A stretch of 7,643 nt of DNA from assembly GCA_947442905.1 (NCBI GenBank), contig CANEWV010000071.1:1-7643 (forward strand). Direction: 5' to 3'. The DNA is from Chitinophagaceae bacterium (GTDB lineage: Bacteria; Bacteroidota; Bacteroidia; Chitinophagales; Chitinophagaceae). This document shows positions 1 to 6,215 of the stretch, piece after piece. The notes below the pieces were generated by a model that saw only the letters and a program-made list of their open reading frames with translations, made no database searches and had not been told where the DNA came from. Positions within the stretch are counted from its first letter, which is position 1. Each line of letters begins with the position of its first letter. The translations under genes were made by a program, and so were the position numbers.

Positions 1-1275
1 GTCTTCGAGGTTTTTAATTCTACTAATACGAACACCCGGCGCCGGCACGATTTCGTAAAGTGTTACTGTTGGACCAACTGTTGCCTGAATTTTTTGAATA
101 GCTATGTCGTAATTCTTTAGCGTAGCAATAATTTGATTTTTGTGCATTTCCAATTCTTGTGGGTCATGCACAATTTTTTCGCTACCGTGTGTTTCTAGTA
201 AATTAATACTTGGATACTTATAATTTTTTAAATCAAGTGTGGTATCGTATTTGGTATTGAGTTTGCCAAGGCTTGCAGCAGGCGCGGACTCTTCGATGGG
301 TGTTTCGTTGATTTCTAAAGATAAATCCTCTTCAAGTGCTTCATCTAAATCAAGTGGATCTTCGCCACTCATATGCGGCGCTAATTCCGTTGGCATGATT
401 TCTTCGGGCGCATCAGGCATAATTACAGATACAGCTTTCCCTTCCGATTTTAATTTATTGCCACTAGATACCACCGGCACTACTGCCGTTTTTTTTTCTG
501 CTGCTTCGTTTTCAAATGCTTCTTCCTCTAATGGTGCATTAGGATCTGGCACAAGTGCACCAGCTTCATCCCAAGCTTGCACAACAGGCTTTTCGTCATC
601 GGTGGTAAATGGAACCCCTAAATTGGAAGTATCGGTATTACTAGACTTGAAATTAAATGTAGGAGCCTTAAAAACAGGATTAAACCGCCAAATAAAATAA
701 CTAAATGCGGCTAGTACCAATATAGCACCGGTACCAAAAGTACCCGTCCATTTTTGCAAGAAAGAGGTAAACAACTCTCCAACTGCCCCACCCCATGAAA
801 ACGAACTAGCAGAAGCTACAAATGCAAAAGCAGTACTTAATATGAGTAAGCCAACAAGGACATAACGTGCATTTCGCCAAAGACTAAATATTTTTTTACC
901 GAACATTAAATTAACCCCAAGTACAAAAAAGAAAGTGCACAACAAATAAGCGGAAAGTCCAAAGCCTTTGTAAAATAATGAGTGTGCCACATATGCGCCA
1001 AGTACGCCAAGCAAATTGCTTACACGCAAACCATTTTCTGCAAAAATTTTAATGCCAAACTGATGTACTTTATCTTGATCTTCTTGCCAAGTAAATAAAT
1101 AAGAGGTAAAGGCAACAAACAAAAAACCTGCAAACAATAAAGTTACAGCACCAATAATTTTAGTGGTACGCTCGTCTTTTACAACTTCCGTAACGGTTAC
1201 TTCTGTTTCCTTATCTGGCGTTAACTGCTCAGGATCTGGAGGAGTGGTTGCTTTCTTTCTTATACTATTTGCCAT
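1..1275 (-). CDS. ftsK: DNA translocase FtsK, N-terminal part (cut by window edge)
   Basis: This is the first 425 codons of a septum-located DNA pump that clears chromosome termini during division; the reading frame stays open to base 1. The start ATG is at 1275, and a charged N-tail of about 38 residues follows. Hydrophobic segments lie near residues 39-61, 85-125 (probably two), 137-155 and 182-197, as in the FtsK membrane domain. Residues about 205-340 form a Pro/Ala/Glu-rich acidic linker. From about 345 the sequence resembles the FtsK alpha domain, notably GPTVTLYEIVPAPGVRISRI at 401-420, which is very typical of Bacteroidota FtsK. The ATPase motor (Walker A/B) and the DNA-reading gamma domain would lie left of the window, so they cannot be checked. 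A run of nine A's interrupts the linker at codons 260-263. The gene is 62 bases downstream of the DUF423 gene and has its own candidate promoter. Identity is near certain from the alpha-domain segment plus membrane topology. Confidence 0.95.
   Translation of the reverse strand, partial: MANSIRKKATTPPDPEQLTPDKETEVTVTEVVKDERTTKIIGAVTLLFAGFLFVAFTSYLFTWQEDQDKVHQFGIKIFAENGLRVSNLLGVLGAYVAHSLFYKGFGLSAYLLCTFFFVLGVNLMFGKKIFSLWRNARYVLVGLLILSTAFAFVASASSFSWGGAVGELFTSFLQKWTGTFGTGAILVLAAFSYFIWRFNPVFKAPTFNFKSSNTDTSNLGVPFTTDDEKPVVQAWDEAGALVPDPNAPLEEEAFENEAAEKKTAVVPVVSSGNKLKSEGKAVSVIMPDAPEEIMPTELAPHMSGEDPLDLDEALEEDLSLEINETPIEESAPAASLGKLNTKYDTTLDLKNYKYPSINLLETHGSEKIVHDPQELEMHKNQIIATLKNYDIAIQKIQATVGPTVTLYEIVPAPGVRISRIKNLED
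489..497 (-). other. A9 homopolymer (slippery run) inside ftsK linker
   Basis: On the coding strand ftsK reads GCA GAA AAA AAA ACG here, a run of nine A's covering codons 260-263. In the reading frame it contains A AAA AAA, the kind of heptamer on which ribosomes or RNA polymerase can slip. Loss of one A gives a stop after codon 264; gain of one A, or a -1 ribosomal shift, gives a stop after codon 270. The run itself is seen directly; that slippage happens is only inferred. Confidence 0.4.
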
Positions 1276-1280
1276 GGAAA

Positions 1281-1310
1281 CAAATATAAGTTAAGGGGCT
1301 CGGTCTATAA
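1281..1310 (-). promoter_or_regulatory. Candidate ftsK promoter, Bacteroidota type
   Basis: On the minus strand, TATATTTG (1288 down to 1281) matches the Bacteroidota -7 consensus TAnnTTTG at every defined position. A TTA triplet (1310-1308) lies 19 bases upstream, where the -33 TTG element is expected; it is one base off. Only five bases separate the -7 box from the ftsK ATG at 1275, so transcription would begin at or beside the start codon. I see no hairpin followed by a T-run in the gap, so read-through from the upstream genes remains possible. Confidence 0.5.
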
Positions 1311-1337
1311 CGGGTAAGGCGCCGATGTGCAAAAATG

Positions 1338-1760
1338 CTAGGCCGTGTCAGAGTTTTCCACGCCCTTAAGTTGTGAGCGGCCTAATAGCACCCAAGCAAC
1401 CATCCAAAGCAGACCTCCCATCGGTGTTATAACGCCCACCCAAGACAAGCCCTCAATCCCCAAAAAAGGCTTTGCTACAATAAAATACAAAGACCCAGAA
1501 AAGAGCACAATGCCATCTATAAAAAATAGCCCTGCCCTATTTAAAAGCTTTTGTTGTTTTGGAGATGACGCTTTCTGTAATAAAATCCCAGTAAGTATTA
1601 GCGCCACCACATGATACATTTGATAACGCACTGCTGTTTCATAGGTAATAAGTGCGGCTGGAGATAAAACTGCTTTTAAAGCATGTGCACCAAAAGCGCC
1701 AAGGGCCACAGTTAATGCACCCAAAAAAGCAGCAATAGGAATATAATATTTAGAAATCAT
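1338..1760 (-). CDS. DUF423 family small membrane protein
   Basis: A 140-residue inner-membrane protein of the DUF423 (YgdD-like) family, whose biochemical role is not established. Four hydrophobic segments are visible near residues 6-28, 48-62, 76-96 and 104-127. Family hallmarks are present: GAFGAH (21-26) at the end of the first segment, the YQMYH stretch (46-50), FSGSLY (87-92) before the third loop, and TPMGG (112-116) in the last helix. Length is normal for the family. The ATG at 1760 lies three bases after the aroK stop codon, so it is almost certainly the last gene of the peptidase-aroK run. The tail is short, hydrophilic and ends with a TAG stop. Family assignment is strong; no function can be deduced from the neighbours. 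Confidence 0.9.
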   Translation of the reverse strand: MISKYYIPIAAFLGALTVALGAFGAHALKAVLSPAALITYETAVRYQMYHVVALILTGILLQKASSPKQQKLLNRAGLFFIDGIVLFSGSLYFIVAKPFLGIEGLSWVGVITPMGGLLWMVAWVLLGRSQLKGVENSDTA

Positions 1761-1763
1761 CGT

Positions 1764-2267
1764 TTATAATTTAGCAAGTGCTTTTTTAAAGCTGTCTGAG
1801 GTAATTGATTGGTCCCGCAAATATATTTGAGCGGCACTATAAAATGGAAGCCTATCTGCTCTTTGCTTTTCTAAAAAAGCAATGAGCTCCGAATCTGATA
1901 AATGCGCAATTAAAGGACGGTGTGCCTTTTCGGGAGCCAACCTAGCCGCTATAACAGGCAAAGGTTCATCCAGCCAAATGGTTATGCCCTGCTTGTTCAT
2001 CCAAGCCATATTATCAAAAAAACAAGGAGCACCCCCGCCTGTCGCAAGTACATATGTTTTTTTTTCGGCAAACCATTTAAGTACCGTAGACTCTACTTTT
2101 CTAAAATAATCTTCACCATCTTCGGCAAAAATTTCGGCAATGGTTTTTTCTTCTTTTACTTCAATTAAGTAATCTAAATCATATCCGCCGGTCTTGTATT
2201 TTTTTGCCAATTGTTTTGTCCAATAACTTTTTCCGGACCCCATTAACCCTACTAGAAAAATTTTCAT
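1764..2267 (-). CDS. aroK: Shikimate kinase
   Basis: Cytoplasmic enzyme that phosphorylates shikimate with ATP to shikimate 3-phosphate, in the route to chorismate and the aromatic amino acids. The 167 residues carry the whole family signature: P-loop GLMGSGKS (7-14), the DLD pair (30-32) for Mg2+ and shikimate, the GEDYFRKVE segment (51-59) with shikimate-binding Arg56, the GGG loop (77-79), the lid arginine in HRPL (116-119), and RLPFY (139-143) with the substrate-binding Arg139. Length is usual for AroK, and nothing is missing. The start ATG at 2267 follows the peptidase stop codon by ten bases, and the DUF423 gene begins three bases after its own stop, so it is probably the middle gene of an operon. 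The neighbours do not belong to the shikimate pathway. A run of nine A's lies at codons 68-71. Confidence 0.96.
   Translation of the reverse strand: MKIFLVGLMGSGKSYWTKQLAKKYKTGGYDLDYLIEVKEEKTIAEIFAEDGEDYFRKVESTVLKWFAEKKTYVLATGGGAPCFFDNMAWMNKQGITIWLDEPLPVIAARLAPEKAHRPLIAHLSDSELIAFLEKQRADRLPFYSAAQIYLRDQSITSDSFKKALAKL
2057..2065 (-). other. A9 homopolymer inside aroK
   Basis: The coding strand reads GCC GAA AAA AAA ACA across codons 67-71, a second nine-A run with the same GAA AAA AAA AC context as in ftsK; both encode Ala-Glu-Lys-Lys-Thr. A gained A would reach a TGA after roughly 15 codons and remove the GGG loop and lid. No useful truncated product is apparent. Confidence 0.3.
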
Positions 2268-2268
2268 G

Positions 2269-2275
2269 CCTCCCT
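2269..2275 (-). promoter_or_regulatory. Purine-rich AGGGAGG ahead of aroK
   Basis: In the ten-base gap between the peptidase stop and the aroK ATG, the minus strand reads AGGGAGG, which resembles a Shine-Dalgarno site. Only one base separates it from the ATG, closer than a working site normally sits, and Bacteroidota rarely depend on such sites. It may be fortuitous. Confidence 0.2.
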
Positions 2276-2277
2276 AT

Positions 2278-4806
2278 TTAATTTCTTCTACCACCAGTAG
2301 CTGCCTTATTAGACTGCTCCATTTCTTTGGTCATTTCCTCTATTTCCGTATTAGATCTTGACGTTTTATCCCCTAGTAAATGTTCTGCAAAATAATCTGC
2401 TTGACGCCAAAAGAAATACTCTACCATATCACCATAACCGTGTCTTTGACCTGGCAGTAATACCAAATCAAAACGTTTGTTTGCTTTGATTAAAGCGTTA
2501 GCCATTCGAATGGTATTACTTGGATGCACATTGTTGTCAATATCACCATGAGAAAGCATTAGATGACCTTTTAAGTTTTTAGCCAAGTCCGGATTTTTTT
2601 CGATGCTATATAAAAAGCTCGTATCACCTTTATCACCAATCACTTCTTTAACGCCATGGTGCTGCTCACTCCACCAACGGTTGTAAACGCTGTTGTCATG
2701 GTTACCCGCCGACGAAACGGCTACTTTAAAAAAGTTTGGATATACAAGCATCGCAGCGGTACTCATAAACCCTCCGCCCGAATGACCATGTATACCTACT
2801 CTATCAATGTCAATAAATTTATAGCGGTCGGCAAGTTGCTCTACCGCTGCTTTTTTGTCGGCAAGTCCGTAATCACGCAAATTACCATACCCATAATTGT
2901 GGTACCACTTGCTTCTAGCAGGATGTCCACCTCTGTTACCAATAGTTACCACCACAAAACCCATTTGGGCTAAACGGTCTATGCGGTCCATCCCTTTTGT
3001 AAAGGCTTTATTTACCGCTTCTGTTTGAGGACCTGGATATACATACTCTATAATGGGGTATTTTTTAGTAGAATCAAAATCAAAAGGCTTGTACATCACG
3101 CCATATAAATCGGTGATGCCGTCATCTGCTTTTACTTTAAAAGTTTCTGGAAACTTATAACCAGTAGCCATCAATGAAGACAAATCTGCGGTTTCAAGAT
3201 CCATTACTTTTTTGCCATCTGCATTGTAAAGCACCGATGCTGGCACCGAGTTTACACGTGAAAAATTATTAACAAAAAAACTATTGTTATCATTCATGCG
3301 CATAGCATGATCAAAATTACCTGGATTTAATAGTTTTAAACCCGTACCATCAAAGTTTACACGATATGCGTGTAAAAGGTATGGATCTTCTCCTACTTCT
3401 TTACCATTCGCCGAAAAATACAATACACGCTTTGCTTCATCAATCCCTAAAATTTCTTCGCAGTGATAAGTCCCAGATGTAATTTGATTTTTAAGCTTGC
3501 CATTTTCATCGTGCAAATAAAAATGCGCCCATCCGTCCTGCTCACTCCATTTAACAAGTTCTTTCCCTCCATTAATAAGTCCTACTCTCTTGTTTTCGAT
3601 ATAGGTATTAAAGGTTTCAGTAATTAAAGGATTAACTGCTGCTGTTACAACATCTACCGTGCAAACATCTATTCGCTTTTGATCACGACTCGTTCTTGTA
3701 AAATAAAATTTACTGTTATCACCAAGCCAAACAGATGCTCTAAAATCATCGTCTCTAGTATTCACTTTTCCTGGATCAGACCAAACAGCAACACCCTGAT
3801 CTTTAAATTTTGATACATTCAGTTCTTTACCGGTAGCAGTAGTGATGTCAAATACATACAAATGATCTACGGGTGCTTCTTTTTCGCCGGGCATCCAATA
3901 TTTATAGGTTTCAAGTGTAGGACGTGGGCCACTCACATTATTAATGACCCATAAATCTTTAACCTTGGTATTGTCTACTTTTTTAACAACAAAATATTTT
4001 GAATTTGGCGACCACATCACATAGGCACCCTTACGCTTCTTTTTATCCTTTTCTTTTTCTTCGTCGGTTTGACCGGTACCTGATAAATTATTGTCATTGA
4101 AATAACCAAAATTTTCGATACCGTCTTTGGTCAATTGCTTTTCAACAATGGTAGAATCATTTTCATTGATTAAGGCTTTTTCGTAAGATGCCTTATCCAT
4201 CCAATACAAGTTGTTGCTTCTACCAAAAATAATTGAATTTCCATCTGGAGAAACGTTGGCCCAACTTGGCTTGCGCTTTGGCTTCTTTAATTCAGGAAGC
4301 TCCACAAGTTCTGAAGTTTGCAAATTGTATTCGAAATAAAATACCTTTTTCTCTTTTACAGAAGGCGTACCTTTTTTAGCTGTCGAATCTTTCTTTTCAA
4401 TTTCCTGGGTACTTTTTACTTCAAACTGAATCCAATTTTCGTCTCTAATAAAACGCATACTATCAATGGCTAAATGCTGTGCATCAAAAGGGTCTTTTAC
4501 GATGCGTGTAATTTTTGCAGCTAAATCGGCGTTATCAAAAAGTAATTTCTTTTCTGCTTTAATCGGATCTATGATATACCATTTTTTACCTTCTGTGGTT
4601 TCATACATATACCAAAAGCGTTCCGACTTTTTTAGAAAATGCGGATCCACCGATGTAGAAAAAATAAGTTTATCTACTTTTTTAGGAGAGAACCTTGCGG
4701 CAAGGGCATAGTTAGCCTTGGTTACGGGTACCTGCTGTGCAGTAGCTGAACCGCTCATAAATAGGACGGCAACAAAGAGGCAAAAAAGGGATGTGCAATA
4801 CTTCAT
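2278..4806 (-). CDS. Secreted S9-family serine peptidase (DPP IV-like fold)
   Basis: An 842-residue exported peptidase of the prolyl oligopeptidase clan. Residues 1-23 form a signal peptide ending ATA, with cleavage likely before Gln24, so it should act in the periplasm or at the outer membrane. Residues about 40-540 are the beta-propeller-like N-terminal domain, with WSPNSKYF-type blade repeats at 265-272 and a similar SPDGNSIIF at 186-194. The alpha/beta-hydrolase domain follows from about 550. The triad is complete: Ser676 in GHSGGG (674-679), Asp757 in HGDIDNNVH (753-761) and His789 in GQRHGYG. Tyr590 in YPGP matches the oxyanion tyrosine of DPP IV. The WVYEEE-type glutamate motif that binds the substrate amino terminus in DPP IV is not visible; a charged Lys/Glu-rich stretch (248-259) sits about where it would be. 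Dipeptide release is therefore uncertain. It is the first gene of the run with aroK and DUF423. Family certain, specificity open. Confidence 0.93.
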   Translation of the reverse strand: MKYCTSLFCLFVAVLFMSGSATAQQVPVTKANYALAARFSPKKVDKLIFSTSVDPHFLKKSERFWYMYETTEGKKWYIIDPIKAEKKLLFDNADLAAKITRIVKDPFDAQHLAIDSMRFIRDENWIQFEVKSTQEIEKKDSTAKKGTPSVKEKKVFYFEYNLQTSELVELPELKKPKRKPSWANVSPDGNSIIFGRSNNLYWMDKASYEKALINENDSTIVEKQLTKDGIENFGYFNDNNLSGTGQTDEEKEKDKKKRKGAYVMWSPNSKYFVVKKVDNTKVKDLWVINNVSGPRPTLETYKYWMPGEKEAPVDHLYVFDITTATGKELNVSKFKDQGVAVWSDPGKVNTRDDDFRASVWLGDNSKFYFTRTSRDQKRIDVCTVDVVTAAVNPLITETFNTYIENKRVGLINGGKELVKWSEQDGWAHFYLHDENGKLKNQITSGTYHCEEILGIDEAKRVLYFSANGKEVGEDPYLLHAYRVNFDGTGLKLLNPGNFDHAMRMNDNNSFFVNNFSRVNSVPASVLYNADGKKVMDLETADLSSLMATGYKFPETFKVKADDGITDLYGVMYKPFDFDSTKKYPIIEYVYPGPQTEAVNKAFTKGMDRIDRLAQMGFVVVTIGNRGGHPARSKWYHNYGYGNLRDYGLADKKAAVEQLADRYKFIDIDRVGIHGHSGGGFMSTAAMLVYPNFFKVAVSSAGNHDNSVYNRWWSEQHHGVKEVIGDKGDTSFLYSIEKNPDLAKNLKGHLMLSHGDIDNNVHPSNTIRMANALIKANKRFDLVLLPGQRHGYGDMVEYFFWRQADYFAEHLLGDKTSRSNTEIEEMTKEMEQSNKAATGGRRN

Positions 4807-4901
4807 AGAATTGGATTTATAGAGGAGATGAAAATAAGCATTCTGCTAAAATATTGGCCATAATGTTACACATTTATATATAAAAATGACAGCCGGGTGA
4901 A

Positions 4902-4917
4902 CCTTTGTGCACAAGGG
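4902..4917. promoter_or_regulatory. 16-base inverted repeat upstream of kynU (possible operator)
   Basis: CCTTTGTGCACAAGGG reads as a dyad with seven of eight base pairs matching and a perfect ten-base core, TTGTGCACAA (4905-4914). It has no loop, so it suits binding by a dimeric protein better than an RNA hairpin. It ends 16 bases before the kynU ATG, next to the candidate -7 box, where a bound protein would block transcription. No regulator gene is present in the window. Confidence 0.35.
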
Positions 4918-4921
4918 GCGT

Positions 4922-4929
4922 TAACTTTA
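4922..4929 (+). promoter_or_regulatory. Candidate -7 box for kynU
   Basis: TAACTTTA differs from the Bacteroidota consensus TAnnTTTG only at the last base and ends four bases before the kynU ATG, the same placement as the boxes of ftsK and pyrF. The nearest upstream TTG (4905-4907) is only 14 bases away, shorter than usual, so support is modest. Confidence 0.3.
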
Positions 4930-4933
4930 TTGT

Positions 4934-6205
4934 ATGTACCAGTATTCTACCGCTTATTTAGCGTCACCATCATTTGCCGCAAACATGGATGCCAATGATC
5001 CACTAGCGCCGTTTAAATCGCAGTTCCATTTCCCAAAACATGGTGACAACGATGTCATTTATTTTTGTGGAAATTCACTTGGACTTCAGCCTAAAAATGT
5101 AGCCGCTGCCATAGAAACTGAACTTACCAGTTGGAGAGATTTAGCCATTGGCGGCTATTTTGGCGGCACCAATCCATGGCTTAATTACCAGGAATATACT
5201 AGGGCCACCCTAGCTAATATGATGGGCGCAAAAGAAGATGAAATTACAGTGATGAATGCCCTTACTGTAAACTTGCACCTCTTAATGCTCAGTTTTTATA
5301 AGCCTACTTCTACCCGTTTTAAAATAATGATGGAAGCCGGCGCCTTCCCTTCCGATCAGTACGCCGTAGAAACACTCGTTAAGCATTTTAACCTAGACCC
5401 TGAGGTTGCTATAATAGAAATTAAACCAGAAGCAGGTAAAAAAACAATTGAAAACAGTGCCATTGTTACGGCCATTGAAGCCGCCGGTGATTCGCTAGCG
5501 ATGGTACTTTTTGGTGGCATTAATTATTATACTGGCCAACTTTTTGATATCAAATCCATAACAGATGCAGCACATAAATTGGGTGCCATCGCAGCGTTTG
5601 ATTTAGCGCATGTTGCGGGCAATGTACCCATGCAATTAAACGCATGGAATGTAGATTTTGCAGTATGGTGTTCTTATAAGTATTTGAACGCTGGCCCAGG
5701 CGCAGTAGGTGGCGTATTTGTGCATGAAAAACATGCTACTAATATAGACACACCTCGCCTAGCTGGTTGGTGGGGCAATGATGAAGCAACCCGCTTTAAA
5801 ATGGAAAAAGGATTTATTGCAAAACCCACTGCATCGGGTTGGAATATCAGTACCGCACAGGTATTTAATACCGTAAACTTAAAAGCATCTTTGTCAATTT
5901 TTGAAGAAGCTGGCATGCAAAATTTACGCAATAAAAGCATTGCACTAACCGGCTATTTAGCCTTCTTATTGGAACAATTAACGTCTCTTTCTTTTACCCT
6001 TATTACCCCTTCCGACCCAACCCAACGGGGTGCACAACTCTGTTTGTTTTTTGAAGAAAAAGGAAAGGAAATTTACCAGAAAATGAAAGACCATGGCATT
6101 ATAGTTGATTATAGAGAACCAGGTGTCATTCGAGTAGCGCCTGCACCACTTTATTGCAGTTTTGCAGATGTGTATAGGTTCTACGAAATCTTGAAATCAT
6201 TTTAA
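4934..6205 (+). CDS. kynU: Kynureninase
   Basis: Cytoplasmic PLP enzyme that splits kynurenine, or 3-hydroxykynurenine, into (3-hydroxy)anthranilate and alanine. It serves tryptophan breakdown or the tryptophan-to-NAD route. The 423 residues are full length for the family. Visible signatures are GNSLGLQP (46-53), the FPSDQYA cofactor loop (138-144), FDLAHVAGN (222-230) with Asp223 and His226, and WCSYKYLNAGPGAVGG (245-260), where Lys249 should form the Schiff base. GWW (278-280) and the C-terminal VIRVAP (398-403) with Arg400 fit substrate-carboxylate binding. The N-terminus through DPLAPFKSQFHFP aligns naturally with other kynureninases, supporting the ATG at 4934. An SGNH hydrolase gene follows after ten bases, so the two are likely co-transcribed. 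No kynurenine 3-monooxygenase or tryptophan dioxygenase gene lies in the window, so the preferred substrate cannot be decided from context. Confidence 0.96.
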   Translation: MYQYSTAYLASPSFAANMDANDPLAPFKSQFHFPKHGDNDVIYFCGNSLGLQPKNVAAAIETELTSWRDLAIGGYFGGTNPWLNYQEYTRATLANMMGAKEDEITVMNALTVNLHLLMLSFYKPTSTRFKIMMEAGAFPSDQYAVETLVKHFNLDPEVAIIEIKPEAGKKTIENSAIVTAIEAAGDSLAMVLFGGINYYTGQLFDIKSITDAAHKLGAIAAFDLAHVAGNVPMQLNAWNVDFAVWCSYKYLNAGPGAVGGVFVHEKHATNIDTPRLAGWWGNDEATRFKMEKGFIAKPTASGWNISTAQVFNTVNLKASLSIFEEAGMQNLRNKSIALTGYLAFLLEQLTSLSFTLITPSDPTQRGAQLCLFFEEKGKEIYQKMKDHGIIVDYREPGVIRVAPAPLYCSFADVYRFYEILKSF

Positions 6206-6215
6206 ATTAGGTACC

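Larger units (their letters stand above)
4807..4933. promoter_or_regulatory. Divergent intergenic region, peptidase / kynU
   Basis: These 127 AT-rich bases must hold the promoters of the minus-strand peptidase run and the plus-strand kynU pair. For the peptidase, the best -7 candidate is TATTTTAG on the minus strand (4853 down to 4846), one base off TAnnTTTG, with no TTG at the expected spacing upstream. A perfect 12-base AT palindrome, TTTATATATAAA, lies at 4873-4884, and a GC-richer dyad nearer kynU is listed separately. No small open frame or RNA gene is evident. Confidence 0.45.

Noticed and set aside
239..700. 153-codon plus-strand open frame, Ser-rich
   Set aside because: It lies entirely opposite the acidic/Ala-rich linker of ftsK; the low-complexity Ser-rich product is what antisense of such a linker gives, and the ftsK frame is clearly the real one.
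1311..1340. GC-rich stretch with GGCGCC between the DUF423 gene and ftsK, checked as a terminator
   Set aside because: GGCGCC is a six-base palindrome with no loop and no following T-run on the minus strand.
2656..2973. 105-codon plus-strand open frame
   Set aside because: It is opposite the catalytic domain of the S9 peptidase, has no recognisable domain and no promoter-like sequence, so it is a shadow frame.
5674..5940. 88-codon minus-strand open frame inside kynU
   Set aside because: It is antisense to the PLP-lysine region of kynureninase; the product resembles no family and the codon pattern follows kynU.
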